Positions 18,692 through 28,705 of a stretch of 64,000 nucleotides of DNA are shown piece by piece. The translations under genes and the position numbers were made by a program. The notes beneath the pieces are model-generated. The model had not been told where the DNA came from. It made no database searches and was given only the letters and a program-made list of their open reading frames with translations. Numbering within the stretch: the first letter of the stretch is position 1; every line of letters starts with the position of its first letter. Source of the DNA: Paenibacillaceae bacterium (GTDB lineage: Bacteria > Bacillota > Bacilli > Paenibacillales > NBRC-103111); the NCBI GenBank assembly GCA_029256185.1, contig JAQSYI010000028.1, positions 1 through 64,000 on the forward strand. The letters are read 5' to 3'.

Positions 18692-18872
18692 CCTGGCGTT
18701 TGGCCAACAGCTTGCATTATGATAGCTATAGCAAGCCGGATTCTTGATTTCGCCCAAAAGCTATCGGTCCTGCCCGGGGAAGACAAGAACCCTTCTCCGG
18801 CATAAAAAGCAGAGCACGTCAAGCGCCGGAAGGATTTCATATGGTATCTTGCTTGTAAAGGAGGCGTTTGCG

Positions 18873-19784
18873 ATGCATGCGTGGGAAGCCATACAGCAAA
18901 CCTTGGATTGGATTGAAGATCATATCACCAGGAACTTGGAAATGGAGGAACTTGCCCAATTAGCCAGCCTTTCACCCTTTTACTACCAACGGCTGTTCTC
19001 CAGATTGGTTAAGCGGCCGGTAAGGGAGTACATCAAGCTGCGCCGTCTTGCCAGAGCATGTGACAGCCTGGGCAATAAAAATCAGCGTATCTTGGACATT
19101 GCCTTGGACTGGGGCTTCGGCAGCCACGAAACCTTCACCCGGGCATTCAAGGAAGCTTACGGCTTGACGCCGGAGCAATACCGGGAGCATCCTGTTATGC
19201 TCAACCAGTTTGACAAGCCTGATCTGCTGCTGGGCTACACCATGATTGATGAAGGCGTGCCACTGGTCAGCGACGGGCTGGTTCTGGAGATGAACAGAAG
19301 GACATTGGCGGTACCAGTTCCTTTTATAGGAGTAGCCGGCTATGTTCCCATTGATGGACAGATGCCCCTTGGTGAAGCAACCGGTGTTGACATGCCGGGG
19401 GAGGTGTGGAATCGATTTCATCAGATGAAAAGCCAAATTCCCCGCGTTCCAAACGGCAGAGAACTGGGAGTCGCCTACATGGGTGACGCCCCGGAAGGGC
19501 ATTTCACTTACTTTGCCGGAGCTGAAGCGGAAACAGACATTGCGGGTGAACCATTCCGGAGCTGGCAGCTACCCGCGCAGGAGTATATCATCTGTGGATT
19601 TGAAGCGGAGAACTTCGAGAAGCTCGTCACTGTCGCTCTGAACAAAGCGGTCAAGTATACAGGCCTATGGTTGAAAAACCGCGGTTTGACCATGGAGGCA
19701 TATTCACCGGAGATGTATTACAACAGTACCCCGGAAGCAAGTTATATGGAATTGTGGCTGCCCGTAAATGAAATCAGAAAGTGA
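18873..19784 (+). CDS. AraC-family regulator with GyrI-like effector-binding domain
   Basis: The ATG at 18873 has AAAGGAGG eight bases upstream; an in-frame ATG at 18744 lacks a site. Residues 1-105 carry the AraC double helix-turn-helix (LEMEELAQLASLSPFYYQRLFSRL, ILDIALDWGFGSHETFTRAFKEAYG). Residues 140-300 resemble the GyrI/effector-binding fold of Rob/BmrR-type proteins, which bind drugs or other small molecules. No obvious target gene is adjacent on the same strand. Confidence 0.87.
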   Translation: MHAWEAIQQTLDWIEDHITRNLEMEELAQLASLSPFYYQRLFSRLVKRPVREYIKLRRLARACDSLGNKNQRILDIALDWGFGSHETFTRAFKEAYGLTPEQYREHPVMLNQFDKPDLLLGYTMIDEGVPLVSDGLVLEMNRRTLAVPVPFIGVAGYVPIDGQMPLGEATGVDMPGEVWNRFHQMKSQIPRVPNGRELGVAYMGDAPEGHFTYFAGAEAETDIAGEPFRSWQLPAQEYIICGFEAENFEKLVTVALNKAVKYTGLWLKNRGLTMEAYSPEMYYNSTPEASYMELWLPVNEIRK

Positions 19785-19904
19785 CTTGCTCCTCCATTCT
19801 TTCACACATCTGCCGTCGTCCTGCACTGGTCTGTCCAACTATCCGTCACACCGCGGCAGCCGGGGGAGCAGCTGCCCGGCCTGCTGCTCCCCACTTCGGC
19901 TCTT

Positions 19905-20690
19905 TTAGCTGCCGGTGCTCTGGTAATGGCGGACTCCGATCTGCCAGATTACAAGAGCAACCGCCATAAAAGCCAAGCCTGCCGGCAAGGGAAGATAGCC
20001 CGTCCAAGCGGGATAGCCCCAACCGCACACAGCAGCGGCCGGATAGAAGCTTACGGGGAGCACCGGCGGCAGAAAGAGGAACATGCCCTTCAGCACCCGG
20101 GGCATATACGGCTCCGGACAGCGGGTGATCTGGTAGCTGGCATTAGTCAGGATGTAGATCCAGTCCAGACCCTTGACCGTGAAGAAGGCCAAGCCTGAGG
20201 TTAGCACGAACACCCCGCAGTAGACTATGGTTCCGCCCGTCAGGGCCATGGTCAACAGGGCCAGATTCCTCAGGCTGAATGGCACATCCATTCTGTTCAG
20301 AGTCCAGATCACGGCGCAGATGCCTGTAACCGGACGCATCAGGCGGTGAAGGTGGAACCGGGATGCGGCCACCTGGATGAACAGCGAGCACGGCCGCAGC
20401 AGAACCCGGTCAAACTCTCCCGAGCGCAGCATCTGCCAGGGAAAATAGTCGAAGCCCCGGCATAAGCTCTCGGCCAGACCGAAGGAGGCGACGGCCAGGG
20501 CGTAGATCAGAATAATCCGCTCCACACTCCATTCGCCGATGTCCCCGAAGCGGGAGAACAGCAATATGGTGGCCAGCGGATCAGTCACCACAACGATCAG
20601 AACCTGAAGCAGCATCAGCCACCATCCCTTGTATTCCATCCCTGACAGAAAATGCAGACGCAGCAGCTTGAAATATATTTTGCCTCCCAC
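19905..20690 (-). CDS. ABC-2 family membrane protein (second permease)
   Basis: The GTG at 20688-20690 is chosen because GAGG lies five bases upstream, just after the stop codon of the preceding gene; the open frame extends further but that part reads as a shadow of the upstream gene. The 261-residue protein has about six spans and belongs to the paired ABC-2 permeases (DUF990-like) that work with a dedicated ATPase. It is the third gene of the exporter operon. Confidence 0.75.
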   Translation of the reverse strand: MGGKIYFKLLRLHFLSGMEYKGWWLMLLQVLIVVVTDPLATILLFSRFGDIGEWSVERIILIYALAVASFGLAESLCRGFDYFPWQMLRSGEFDRVLLRPCSLFIQVAASRFHLHRLMRPVTGICAVIWTLNRMDVPFSLRNLALLTMALTGGTIVYCGVFVLTSGLAFFTVKGLDWIYILTNASYQITRCPEPYMPRVLKGMFLFLPPVLPVSFYPAAAVCGWGYPAWTGYLPLPAGLAFMAVALVIWQIGVRHYQSTGS

Positions 20691-20697
20691 CGGTTCC

Positions 20698-21528
20698 TCA
20701 GCCCCCTTGAATAACCAGATTGTTGAGCCGCCGTTTGAGCACGGCCCGGCCCAGCAGAATAAATGCGGCGCTCCAGAAAAGCTGCAGCGCCATTCCCGGA
20801 ACCGCCGCCTGAGGCGCCAGACTGCCCACATACAGCTGCACCGGAATATCCACGAAGCCGCCGAAGGGCGCAAGCCGCAGGAACGTCTGCATGCTGTCCG
20901 GCCATAACCGCAGGGGCAGATAGGCACCCGACAGCACCCCGCTGACCAGCATGAGCATATATGCGGGTCCATCCCCCCAGGTCATATTCAGCCGGACGGC
21001 TGTGACCAGCATGGCGAAGGCGGAGCACAGGACAAAGGCTAATATGACGGACAGCGTGAAAAGGACGAAGCCTGCAATTGAGGCGGGCCGGCCCAGGGCA
21101 TAGCCGACGGGCATAAGCAAGCCTGCAACCAAGGTCAGTCCTCCCCGCATCCAGTTGCTTCCCAGCTTTCCGGCTGCGCTTTTCACAAACCAGTGCAGGT
21201 ACAGATCCATGGGACGGCATAGCTCCAGAGCCACGTCCCCTTTGTTCATCTTCGATAGAATCTCGCTGTCAATGCTCATGAATTGAAACATGAGAAGGGA
21301 CTGAGCCAGCCAAACGTAAGAGATGGCCTGCTCCAGACTGAAGCCGTTGTGGTTCCACCCGGCGTCTTGGCTATAGGTATAGAACACCGTGTAGATCACA
21401 CATTCGATCAGCGACCACAGTACACTGACGAAAACACCGGAGAAGGCGGATACCCGGTACTGCAGTCCTTCTGCTATCCTCACGCGAAAAAGAGAGCGGC
21501 AGGCTCTCCACGTTTGCATCGCAGTCAT
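20698..21528 (-). CDS. ABC-2 family membrane protein (first permease)
   Basis: The ATG at 21528 follows GAGGGAGG. The 276-residue product has about six membrane spans and is the partner of the following permease; such pairs form a heterodimeric exporter channel. It is encoded 76 bp after the ATPase gene. The cargo is unknown. Confidence 0.78.
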   Translation of the reverse strand: MTAMQTWRACRSLFRVRIAEGLQYRVSAFSGVFVSVLWSLIECVIYTVFYTYSQDAGWNHNGFSLEQAISYVWLAQSLLMFQFMSIDSEILSKMNKGDVALELCRPMDLYLHWFVKSAAGKLGSNWMRGGLTLVAGLLMPVGYALGRPASIAGFVLFTLSVILAFVLCSAFAMLVTAVRLNMTWGDGPAYMLMLVSGVLSGAYLPLRLWPDSMQTFLRLAPFGGFVDIPVQLYVGSLAPQAAVPGMALQLFWSAAFILLGRAVLKRRLNNLVIQGG

Positions 21529-21604
21529 GACAATACCTCCCTCACATTTTTCACACCGGTACGAATGGCTTGCTGGGTTACGGAAAAACGGCTTCGCAAG
21601 CCCG

Positions 21605-22420
21605 CTACACCAGAGACAGATCATTGTACATGGCCGCGATCATCTCGTCCGTATTCACCTTCATGACCACCTCGGGCGCGTACCTTTCCTGCAAGCCCGA
21701 CAGGTTCCCGTCATACAGCAGCCGCCCCCGTCCGATCACCATCACCCGCTGGCAGAGAGCCTCCATGTCGTCCATGTCATGGGTAGTCAGCACCATGGTC
21801 ACCCCGTTGCGCCGATTTTCCTCCTTCAGAAATTTCCGGATAGCCAGCTTGGACACCGCGTCCAGACCAATGGTAGGTTCATCCAGGAACAAGATCCGCG
21901 GCCGGTGAAGAAGCGCAGCTGCAAGCTCACAGCGCATGCGCTGGCCGAGAGACAGCTGCCGGACCGGTATCCGCAGCAGTTCATCCACGCCGAGAACCTC
22001 TGCAAGCTGCGACAGCCGTGCCCGGTACTCTGCCGCGGGAATTCCGTACATTTCCTTCAGCACATCGTAGGAATCCGCCACCGGCACATCCCAGAACAGT
22101 TGGGAGCGCTGTCCGAACACAACGCCGATTTGGGCAACATGCGCCGACCGCTCCTTCCAGGGGGTTCTGCCCATAATGCGGCACTCCCCGCTGTCGGGAG
22201 TCAGAATCCCGCTCATGATTTTCACAGTAGTGGATTTTCCCGCCCCATTGGGCCCGATATACCCCACCAGCTCCCCCTCATCAATGGCAAAGCCGATGCC
22301 TGCCAGCGCCTCCACCTTTTCCACATTGCGCATTACCGCACCCCGCAGCAGCCCCCATTTTCCTTCCGGGCGTCGGTACACCTTGAAGCTCTTTTTAATG
22401 TCATTCAACATGATTTGCAT
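21605..22420 (-). CDS. ABC-2 exporter ATP-binding protein
   Basis: The ATG at 22420 lies after AAAGGAGGGGGG. The 271-residue ATPase has Walker A GPNGAGKSTT, signature LSLGQRMRCELAAALLHRP, Walker B ILFLDEPTIGLD and a switch histidine in TTHDMDDM. The N-terminal region KSFKVYRRPEGKWGLLRG is typical of ATPases paired with DUF990-like permeases. It heads the exporter operon. The two-component genes on the other side of the intergenic region may regulate it; this is inference from position only. Confidence 0.88.
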   Translation of the reverse strand: MQIMLNDIKKSFKVYRRPEGKWGLLRGAVMRNVEKVEALAGIGFAIDEGELVGYIGPNGAGKSTTVKIMSGILTPDSGECRIMGRTPWKERSAHVAQIGVVFGQRSQLFWDVPVADSYDVLKEMYGIPAAEYRARLSQLAEVLGVDELLRIPVRQLSLGQRMRCELAAALLHRPRILFLDEPTIGLDAVSKLAIRKFLKEENRRNGVTMVLTTHDMDDMEALCQRVMVIGRGRLLYDGNLSGLQERYAPEVVMKVNTDEMIAAMYNDLSLV

Positions 22421-22950
22421 AGTCCGTTCCCCCCTCCTTTGCTGCAATAACATATCATAGGCACGAGCTATTGGGGAAACTCCAGGACAAGCCCTCCTTA
22501 TCCTTGATTGCGGCATCTAACGGGGGAAAATGAAGCCATGCTGCTTTTTTCAAAATGTTCCTTGCTTTTTCAGCCCTTGCATGCCATACTATATTCATAA
22601 TGGAACTTGAGAGAGGGCGACTTCTCTTTCATATTGTCTTTTTACGGTGGCCGATGAATATTCATTGGTTTTTTTGTTTTGTATACGAAAAAACCTCAGT
22701 TCGAGTTGACTGGGGATTAAAGTGCGCACCAATTGCTTTTGTGCATTGACGCGGTGAATTAATTTGGCGCAGGCAGCCTGTTGTATTGAAGCTACACTTT
22801 TTGTCCACTATCCCCTTCCATCAGGAGGCGGGGCAATCACCAATTATTCCCTCTCTCTGCCGCCCCCCCATTGCCCACTTATGGTAATCCAGATCCGGAG
22901 GATACAAAGAAGACACACCGGTATGCTATCCTATACCTTGAGGTGAACTT
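22421..22950. other. 530-bp intergenic region between the exporter and the two-component system
   Basis: No convincing gene was found. It should hold the divergent promoters of the exporter and two-component operons, and it contains a strong rightward terminator (22651-22680) that belongs to no annotated gene. A TATATT at 22590-22595 could be a -10 box for a short RNA ending at that terminator. Confidence 0.5.
22651..22680 (+). terminator. Orphan rightward intrinsic terminator
   Basis: CCGATGAAT pairs with ATTCATTGG (22651-22668, one G-T wobble), although the arms are contiguous so the real loop takes up the innermost bases. Seven T residues follow, then GTTTT. No plus-strand gene lies upstream, since the neighbouring gene runs leftward. 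Confidence 0.55.
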
Positions 22951-23628
22951 ATGCCATTTCGATTGCTTTTAGTTGAAGACGACGCGGAAATCCGGGAGAT
23001 TGTAACCGATTATTTCACTGACAAAAGCGGCGGAGCCTTCATTGTGGACACGGCCCGGACAGGAGAAGAAGGCTTGCAGAAGTGCGCCTTCCTTGAATAT
23101 GATCTCGTGCTTCTGGATGTTATGCTTCCGGAGGTAGACGGCTTTACCATCTGCCGGGAAATCCGGAGACGGAGTACAGTCCCCGTAATTTTCATTACTG
23201 CCCGGGATAAGGAGAGCGATAAGCTGCACGGGTACCGGCTGGGATGCGACGATTATATTGCCAAGCCCTTCTCCCTGGCGGAGCTCTATGCCAAAGTAAC
23301 CGCTCTGATCCGGCGGGCCAAGGGCATGGTCAAGAACGACATTGTGTCTGTCGGCACCATCCGGCTGGACCCCTACCGCTACACCGTTCATGTGCATGAC
23401 ACGGAGGTGGAGCTGGCTCCCATGGAATTTGCCATTCTGAGCATCCTTATGGAAAATGTCGGACGCCCGGTTACCCGTGAGAGCTTGCTGATCCGCGTCT
23501 GGGGCTATGATTTTGAAGGCAATGAACGGGTGGTGGACAATCATGTGAAGAAGCTTCGCAAGGCGCTGGGAGAGGCTTCCGGTCAGGTCAGAACCGTGTT
23601 TAAGCAGGGGTACAAATTGGAGGAATAA
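22951..23628 (+). CDS. OmpR/PhoB-family response regulator
   Basis: A 225-residue response regulator. The receiver domain has the acidic pair D10-D11 and the phosphoacceptor D56 in DLVLLDVMLPEVDG. The C-terminal winged helix runs from about residue 130, ending in RVVDNHVKKLRKAL and a TVFKQGYKL-type hairpin. TTGAGGTG upstream supports the start. The kinase gene follows after 3 bp. Confidence 0.93.
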   Translation: MPFRLLLVEDDAEIREIVTDYFTDKSGGAFIVDTARTGEEGLQKCAFLEYDLVLLDVMLPEVDGFTICREIRRRSTVPVIFITARDKESDKLHGYRLGCDDYIAKPFSLAELYAKVTALIRRAKGMVKNDIVSVGTIRLDPYRYTVHVHDTEVELAPMEFAILSILMENVGRPVTRESLLIRVWGYDFEGNERVVDNHVKKLRKALGEASGQVRTVFKQGYKLEE

Positions 23629-23631
23629 CCG

Positions 23632-25344
23632 ATGAACAAAAATACGGCCCGGCGAAGCATTTATCTGCGCACCTTTTGCGCCCTTGCCGCTATCTATCTG
23701 GTGCTGATGACGGGATTCACTCTTTTCCTCCTGTTCCAGGAAAAGAAAGCCGCCCAATTGCAGATGAAAGCCTTCGCGCTCCAGGCCAACGGCATGGTAG
23801 AAAGCGTATTGAAGGATCATAGGGACAGCAGCGGCCAACTGGCGGACGAGGCCGGATTCAGGAAAGCCCTGCTGGAGAAATGGGTTTATTTCATCAGTCC
23901 GGAAACGGAGCTGGCCATCTATACGGGAGAGTATGACCTGCTCTACCATACCGGCGACCATTGGCTGGTCGGCTATACGGAACGCACGGAAGGCAGCACG
24001 AATTATATGGGGTATGCGCAGTTGAATGTAAGGGATTGGTTCAGCGAAAAGGAAGCAGACGAATTGGAGCATTATTGGGACAGTCAGCTTGAGAAGAAGG
24101 CGTACAAAGAGGGAGATCTCTTTGCCTATGATCTGCAAATGCGCGGATTCTGGCTGGACGGCGACATGGCCATACCGGATAAGATCACGGTAACCCCCAT
24201 GTACGCGCAGGGCTTCCATAAAACCGGAGACGTATCCCTCAGCTACAACGGAACGCCTGAGGAGACCCTCGTTTATTCATCCAGCTTCGCGGATGCCAAG
24301 GATCTGCCTTATTTCGAATTCGGCACGATACAGCCCGTGAATATCCTGTACTCCGACCGTGAGCTGCAGCTCTCCCTGCGCAACCTGGCATTGGACAGGG
24401 AGATGCTAATGGAAGCTTCCAAAGGGCAGCCGGGCACGGTTTCCTCCGAACGGATCAGCAGGCTGAACTATAGGCTCTATCTGCTTCAGCCCTATCAGAA
24501 TACTGTCCATATGACCGACGACAACAGCTATACCAGCGACTACTGGACGGTCTACGCCCGCCAAGTGAATTTGCTGGAGAAAAGCGGCGCCACACTGCTG
24601 TATGTAGGGACTGGAGGCCTGGTTATGTTCATAGCCGCGGCTCTGATCCTGTCCGCTCAAACCTATAGAACCTACCGGAGGCGGGAGGAGCTGGAGCGCT
24701 CCCGGCAAGAAACGGCCAACGCGCTTGCCCATGACCTGAAGACGCCGCTCAGCATCATTTCCGGCTACGCGCAGAATCTGCTGGAGCATGTTCATACGGA
24801 GAAGCGTGAGCAGTATGCAAGCGGAATCTTGACCAACGTTAACCGCATGGACCACATCATCCGCGGCATGCTGGAGCTGTCCAAGCTGGAGTCGGTTTCC
24901 GGACCCGTGTTGGCAAAGTTTGCCGATGTATCCCTTCGTGAGGTATGTGCGCGGATCATGGAACGCTACAAGGAGGTATGCGGGGAAAAATCAGTGGCGG
25001 CCTCTCTGGAGGGAGACGCGGTGATTAAGGCCGATCCCGTCTTGATGGAACGGGTGATGGACAACTTCTTGGTTAACGCACTGGATCACGTGCAAGACGG
25101 GGGAATCATCCGGATCTGCATTACGGAGCATACCTTGGAATGCTTTAACAGCGGCAGCCATATTCCCGAGGACCTGATAGACCGCATCTGGCAGCCCTAT
25201 ACCAAGGCCGACAGCTCCCGCGGCAGCACCAAGGGGACCGGGTTAGGACTCGCCATCTCCCGCTCCATCCTGGACCTCCATCATTTCCGCTACGGCGCCC
25301 GGAATCAGGACAACGGAGTAAGCTTCTGGTTCACCTTCCTATGA
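23632..25344 (+). CDS. Sensor histidine kinase
   Basis: A 570-residue kinase with a membrane span at about residues 15-38, an extracellular sensor of about 285 residues, and a second span at about 325-347. The HisKA domain has H367 in ALAHDLKTPLSIISGYAQ, and the ATPase domain has the N-box DNFLVNALDHV and G-box GTGLGLAISRSIL. The large extracellular sensor resembles no domain I can name. It should phosphorylate the response regulator encoded 3 bp upstream. Confidence 0.9.
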   Translation: MNKNTARRSIYLRTFCALAAIYLVLMTGFTLFLLFQEKKAAQLQMKAFALQANGMVESVLKDHRDSSGQLADEAGFRKALLEKWVYFISPETELAIYTGEYDLLYHTGDHWLVGYTERTEGSTNYMGYAQLNVRDWFSEKEADELEHYWDSQLEKKAYKEGDLFAYDLQMRGFWLDGDMAIPDKITVTPMYAQGFHKTGDVSLSYNGTPEETLVYSSSFADAKDLPYFEFGTIQPVNILYSDRELQLSLRNLALDREMLMEASKGQPGTVSSERISRLNYRLYLLQPYQNTVHMTDDNSYTSDYWTVYARQVNLLEKSGATLLYVGTGGLVMFIAAALILSAQTYRTYRRREELERSRQETANALAHDLKTPLSIISGYAQNLLEHVHTEKREQYASGILTNVNRMDHIIRGMLELSKLESVSGPVLAKFADVSLREVCARIMERYKEVCGEKSVAASLEGDAVIKADPVLMERVMDNFLVNALDHVQDGGIIRICITEHTLECFNSGSHIPEDLIDRIWQPYTKADSSRGSTKGTGLGLAISRSILDLHHFRYGARNQDNGVSFWFTFL

Positions 25345-25389
25345 GGCAGGCCATAGCTTAAATCGTAGGTTCCCGAATGGTAAAACTAT

Positions 25390-25950
25390 TTAATTTCCAA
25401 TTGCATTCTTAATATGGGCTTCAATCATTTCAATGCTTGTACTGCCTATGATTCTCCTGATTTCCCTGCCGTTTTTATTCAGAAAAACCAGCGTGGGGAA
25501 GCCGGGCGATCCGTATTCCTTATGTAAGTAGCTTCCTTCATCCAGCAGCACCGGATACTGAATGCCGTGTTTCTTCACATATTCCTCCACTTCCTGCCGG
25601 TCATCGCGGTCAATTACGTTAATGCCATACAGGTTGATGTCGGCCTGATACCTCTCATACAAAGTGACAACCTTGGGCGCGTCTTCGTTGCAGTACGGAC
25701 ACCATGTAGTAAAGAAAAGCAGCACGGTCGGCTTGGTCTCAAAGGCAATGGTGTGACTATTGCCGGTTAAATCATTCAGCGTTACATTCTCCGGCTTCTT
25801 GCCTTTGATGAAGTAATTATATAAGGTGAAGCCGGCTGCTGCATATACAAGCAGCATGATAATAATGATAGCCGCAGGTTTTTTGGCGGTATTAGGAATA
25901 AGTCGTCCCTCCTTAAAGTAATGTGAACCGTATATCTTCGGGTATTGCAA
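25390..25950 (-). CDS. Thioredoxin-like membrane-anchored protein, ResA/TlpA type
   Basis: One N-terminal membrane span (IIIIMLLVYAAAGFTLYNYF) is followed by an AhpC/TSA-thioredoxin domain with the active site WCPYC in FFTTWCPYCNEDAP. It acts outside the membrane as a thiol-disulfide oxidoreductase. The start is uncertain: the outermost start is a TTG at 25950 without a good ribosome site, while a perfect AAGGAGG at 25908-25914 lies eight bases before an in-frame ATT (25897-25899). The ATT start would give IPNTAKK before the span. The gene is convergent with the kinase gene. Confidence 0.8.
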   Translation of the reverse strand: MQYPKIYGSHYFKEGRLIPNTAKKPAAIIIIMLLVYAAAGFTLYNYFIKGKKPENVTLNDLTGNSHTIAFETKPTVLLFFTTWCPYCNEDAPKVVTLYERYQADINLYGINVIDRDDRQEVEEYVKKHGIQYPVLLDEGSYLHKEYGSPGFPTLVFLNKNGREIRRIIGSTSIEMIEAHIKNAIGN

Positions 25951-26026
25951 TGGAAAGCTTGATTATTCCCACAACTTTAACAAGCATTCGTTCCCGCGGG
26001 AAAAAGTTGCTTGTCCGCTGAAAAAA

Positions 26027-26257
26027 CTATTGGATTTTTCTGGATTTTATAACATAAGCCAATGCCATGCTAATTACAGCCGGCAGTAAAAACGTAAACA
26101 CTCGGACCAGTATATACAAATATAACGGGGAGGAATAGTACCGATAACTCCCTTGATAGTACATATAGCAGTCATATGCCGCTCCAAGAATGAAGAAGCC
26201 CAATAGTACAAATCCAATAACATACAGAGCTTTTGAAAATTTGGCCTTCCTCATCAT
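26027..26257 (-). CDS. Small membrane protein of unknown function
   Basis: About 76 residues from an ATG preceded by AAGGTGG; the open frame could begin three codons earlier at a GTG. Two hydrophobic stretches (ALYVIGFVLLGFFILGAAYD and the C-terminal VFTFLLPAVISMALAYVI) predict two membrane spans with a tyrosine-rich linker. No family is recognised. It lies between the thioredoxin-like gene and CRISPR array 1. Confidence 0.6.
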   Translation of the reverse strand: MMRKAKFSKALYVIGFVLLGFFILGAAYDCYMYYQGSYRYYSSPLYLYILVRVFTFLLPAVISMALAYVIKSRKIQ

Positions 26258-26364
26258 CCAAACCACCTTATACGCGATGCATTGCTATCCATCGCCTCCA
26301 GCAATTGTCTCCCATCTACTGGAGAATATCAATGGCGCAGTTAAATCTGCCTAAATATTGCCAC

Positions 26365-28705
26365 ATTCTAATGGTCGCACTCCCTATGGAGTGTGACCAT
26401 CTCCAGTAAAAGTGGGCAGGTACAAGCTCACATTGCAGTCTATACATTCCAAACGGAGTACGACACGATCGGGATTCGTACGATTCTTCTTCGGTTGATA
26501 TTTCAATCCACGCACTCCAAACGGAGTGCGACTGAAAACATCTTCAATATCCTAGGGGCTGGCATCGGATTTCAATCCACGCACTCCAAACGGAGTGCGA
26601 CAAGGTACGAGTTCCTATCCGGCATTTTCTACTGGAATTTCAATCCACGCACTCCAAACGGAGTGCGACACGAGAACGTATATTCGTATTATATGCATGA
26701 GTATTTCAATCCACGCACTCCAAACGGAGTGCGACGATAAGGCGCTCCCCCATACCGGGGGAGGAGAGGAATTTCAATCCACGCACTCCAAACGGAGTGC
26801 GACTCCGCCATGCTAGCGATTGTGAAACGTAAGATTGCCATTTCAATCCACGCACTCCAAACGGAGTGCGACATCATGTCCGCGATTGGGACGGAAGGAT
26901 GACGCAATTTCAATCCACGCACTCCAAACGGAGTGCGACTCAATAAAGACAACCCATTTTACAGCTATTATTAGATTTCAATCCACGCACTCCAAACGGA
27001 GTGCGACCCGCTGGAGCTATCGGACTCTGCTGCGGAGCCGCAATTTCAATCCACGCACTCCAAACGGAGTGCGACCCTGGCGAAACTGGCCTGGCCGCTT
27101 ACGTCAGGTTCATTTCAATCCACGCACTCCAAACGGAGTGCGACAGACACGTTTATCATCACACCAAACGCTAGACAAATTTCAATCCACGCACTCCAAA
27201 CGGAGTGCGACCAGGAGCCGGGTGCCCGAGTAAATGATCGGACGGCATTTCAATCCACGCACTCCAAACGGAGTGCGACAACCATCCGATATGATCCTGC
27301 CCATCTCCGCCTGATTTCAATCCACGCACTCCAAACGGAGTGCGACTGCGACGGCATCGAATGCGGCGACTGGAGCGACATTTCAATCCACGCACTCCAA
27401 ACGGAGTGCGACGCAGATGTTTTTTTATATAACAACACTGGATTGGATTTCAATCCACGCACTCCAAACGGAGTGCGACCTGATATGATCCCGGAGCGCT
27501 ATCGGCCCATCGCCATTTCAATCCACGCACTCCAAACGGAGTGCGACATGTGTATGACCGCACCACGGGAGACAAGATTTGCATTTCAATCCACGCACTC
27601 CAAACGGAGTGCGACCCCCCGGCGCAACTGGAACGGACACTGTTGTCGTAATTTCAATCCACGCACTCCAAACGGAGTGCGACCAAAATGGAAAATGCCG
27701 CGTTGTTCCTTATCGAGCAATTTCAATCCACGCACTCCAAACGGAGTGCGACGCTCACCAACGAACTGTTGGCCGACAATGACGCATTTCAATCCACGCA
27801 CTCCAAACGGAGTGCGACACGGAGAGGATGTAGTTACCAAGTTCGGGGGCGACATTTCAATCCACGCACTCCAAACGGAGTGCGACGGCGCAAACATCCA
27901 GTGTAAATCTAAATTCCTGGTATTTCAATCCACGCACTCCAAACGGAGTGCGACTCCATGATCGTCAAAATTAACGGCCAAGAGGTTGAGATTTCAATCC
28001 ACGCACTCCAAACGGAGTGCGACACGCAGATTAGCGAGGCGGTGGCGGAGGTAGTCCGATTTCAATCCACGCACTCCAAACGGAGTGCGACGATAAGGAG
28101 GCGAGCATATGTATGCTTACAATCCATTTCAATCCACGCACTCCAAACGGAGTGCGACGTCTTTTATCAGGCGCAGAGTCAACGCAGATAGCGATTTCAA
28201 TCCACGCACTCCAAACGGAGTGCGACAACGCCGGTTGTCGGATTTCTTGCGCAGGCAAGCATTTCAATCCACGCACTCCAAACGGAGTGCGACGGCGATC
28301 CTGCTGCGTTTTTGTGTCCGCCACCTCCATTTCAATCCACGCACTCCAAACGGAGTGCGACAATATTCCGCTGCCATTGGTTCCGCAGTTGCTTTCGATT
28401 TCAATCCACGCACTCCAAACGGAGTGCGACCGCGGATCGGACGGCAACAACTACCGCGTACCGACATTTCAATCCACGCACTCCAAACGGAGTGCGACAT
28501 CGGACTGGTATGATGCGCTTACGGCAACGATTCCATTTCAATCCACGCACTCCAAACGGAGTGCGACTTTGTTATAGTGGAGTGTGGAGTAAGGATACCG
28601 ATTGATTTCAATCCACGCACTCCAAACGGAGTGCGACGATGTGGGTAACGTGGTCCGGTATCAGAGACGACGATTTCAATCCACGCACTCCAAACGGAGT
28701 GCGAC
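26365..28705 (-). CRISPR. CRISPR array 1, type I-C, 33 intact and 2 decayed repeats
   Basis: Thirty-three identical 33-bp repeats run from 26500 to 28705, separated by 32 unique spacers of 33-37 bp. On the plus strand each repeat begins ATTTCAATCCACGCACTCC and ends AAACGGAGTGCGAC. In crRNA orientation it starts GTCGCACTCC and ends GGATTGAAAT, the type I-C pattern. Two decayed repeats continue the period at the far end: 26432-26464 with 7 mismatches and 26365-26397 with 9, with spacers of 35 and 34 bp. The leader and cas2 lie at the high-coordinate end, so transcription runs leftward and the newest spacers are near 28673. Confidence 0.97.
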
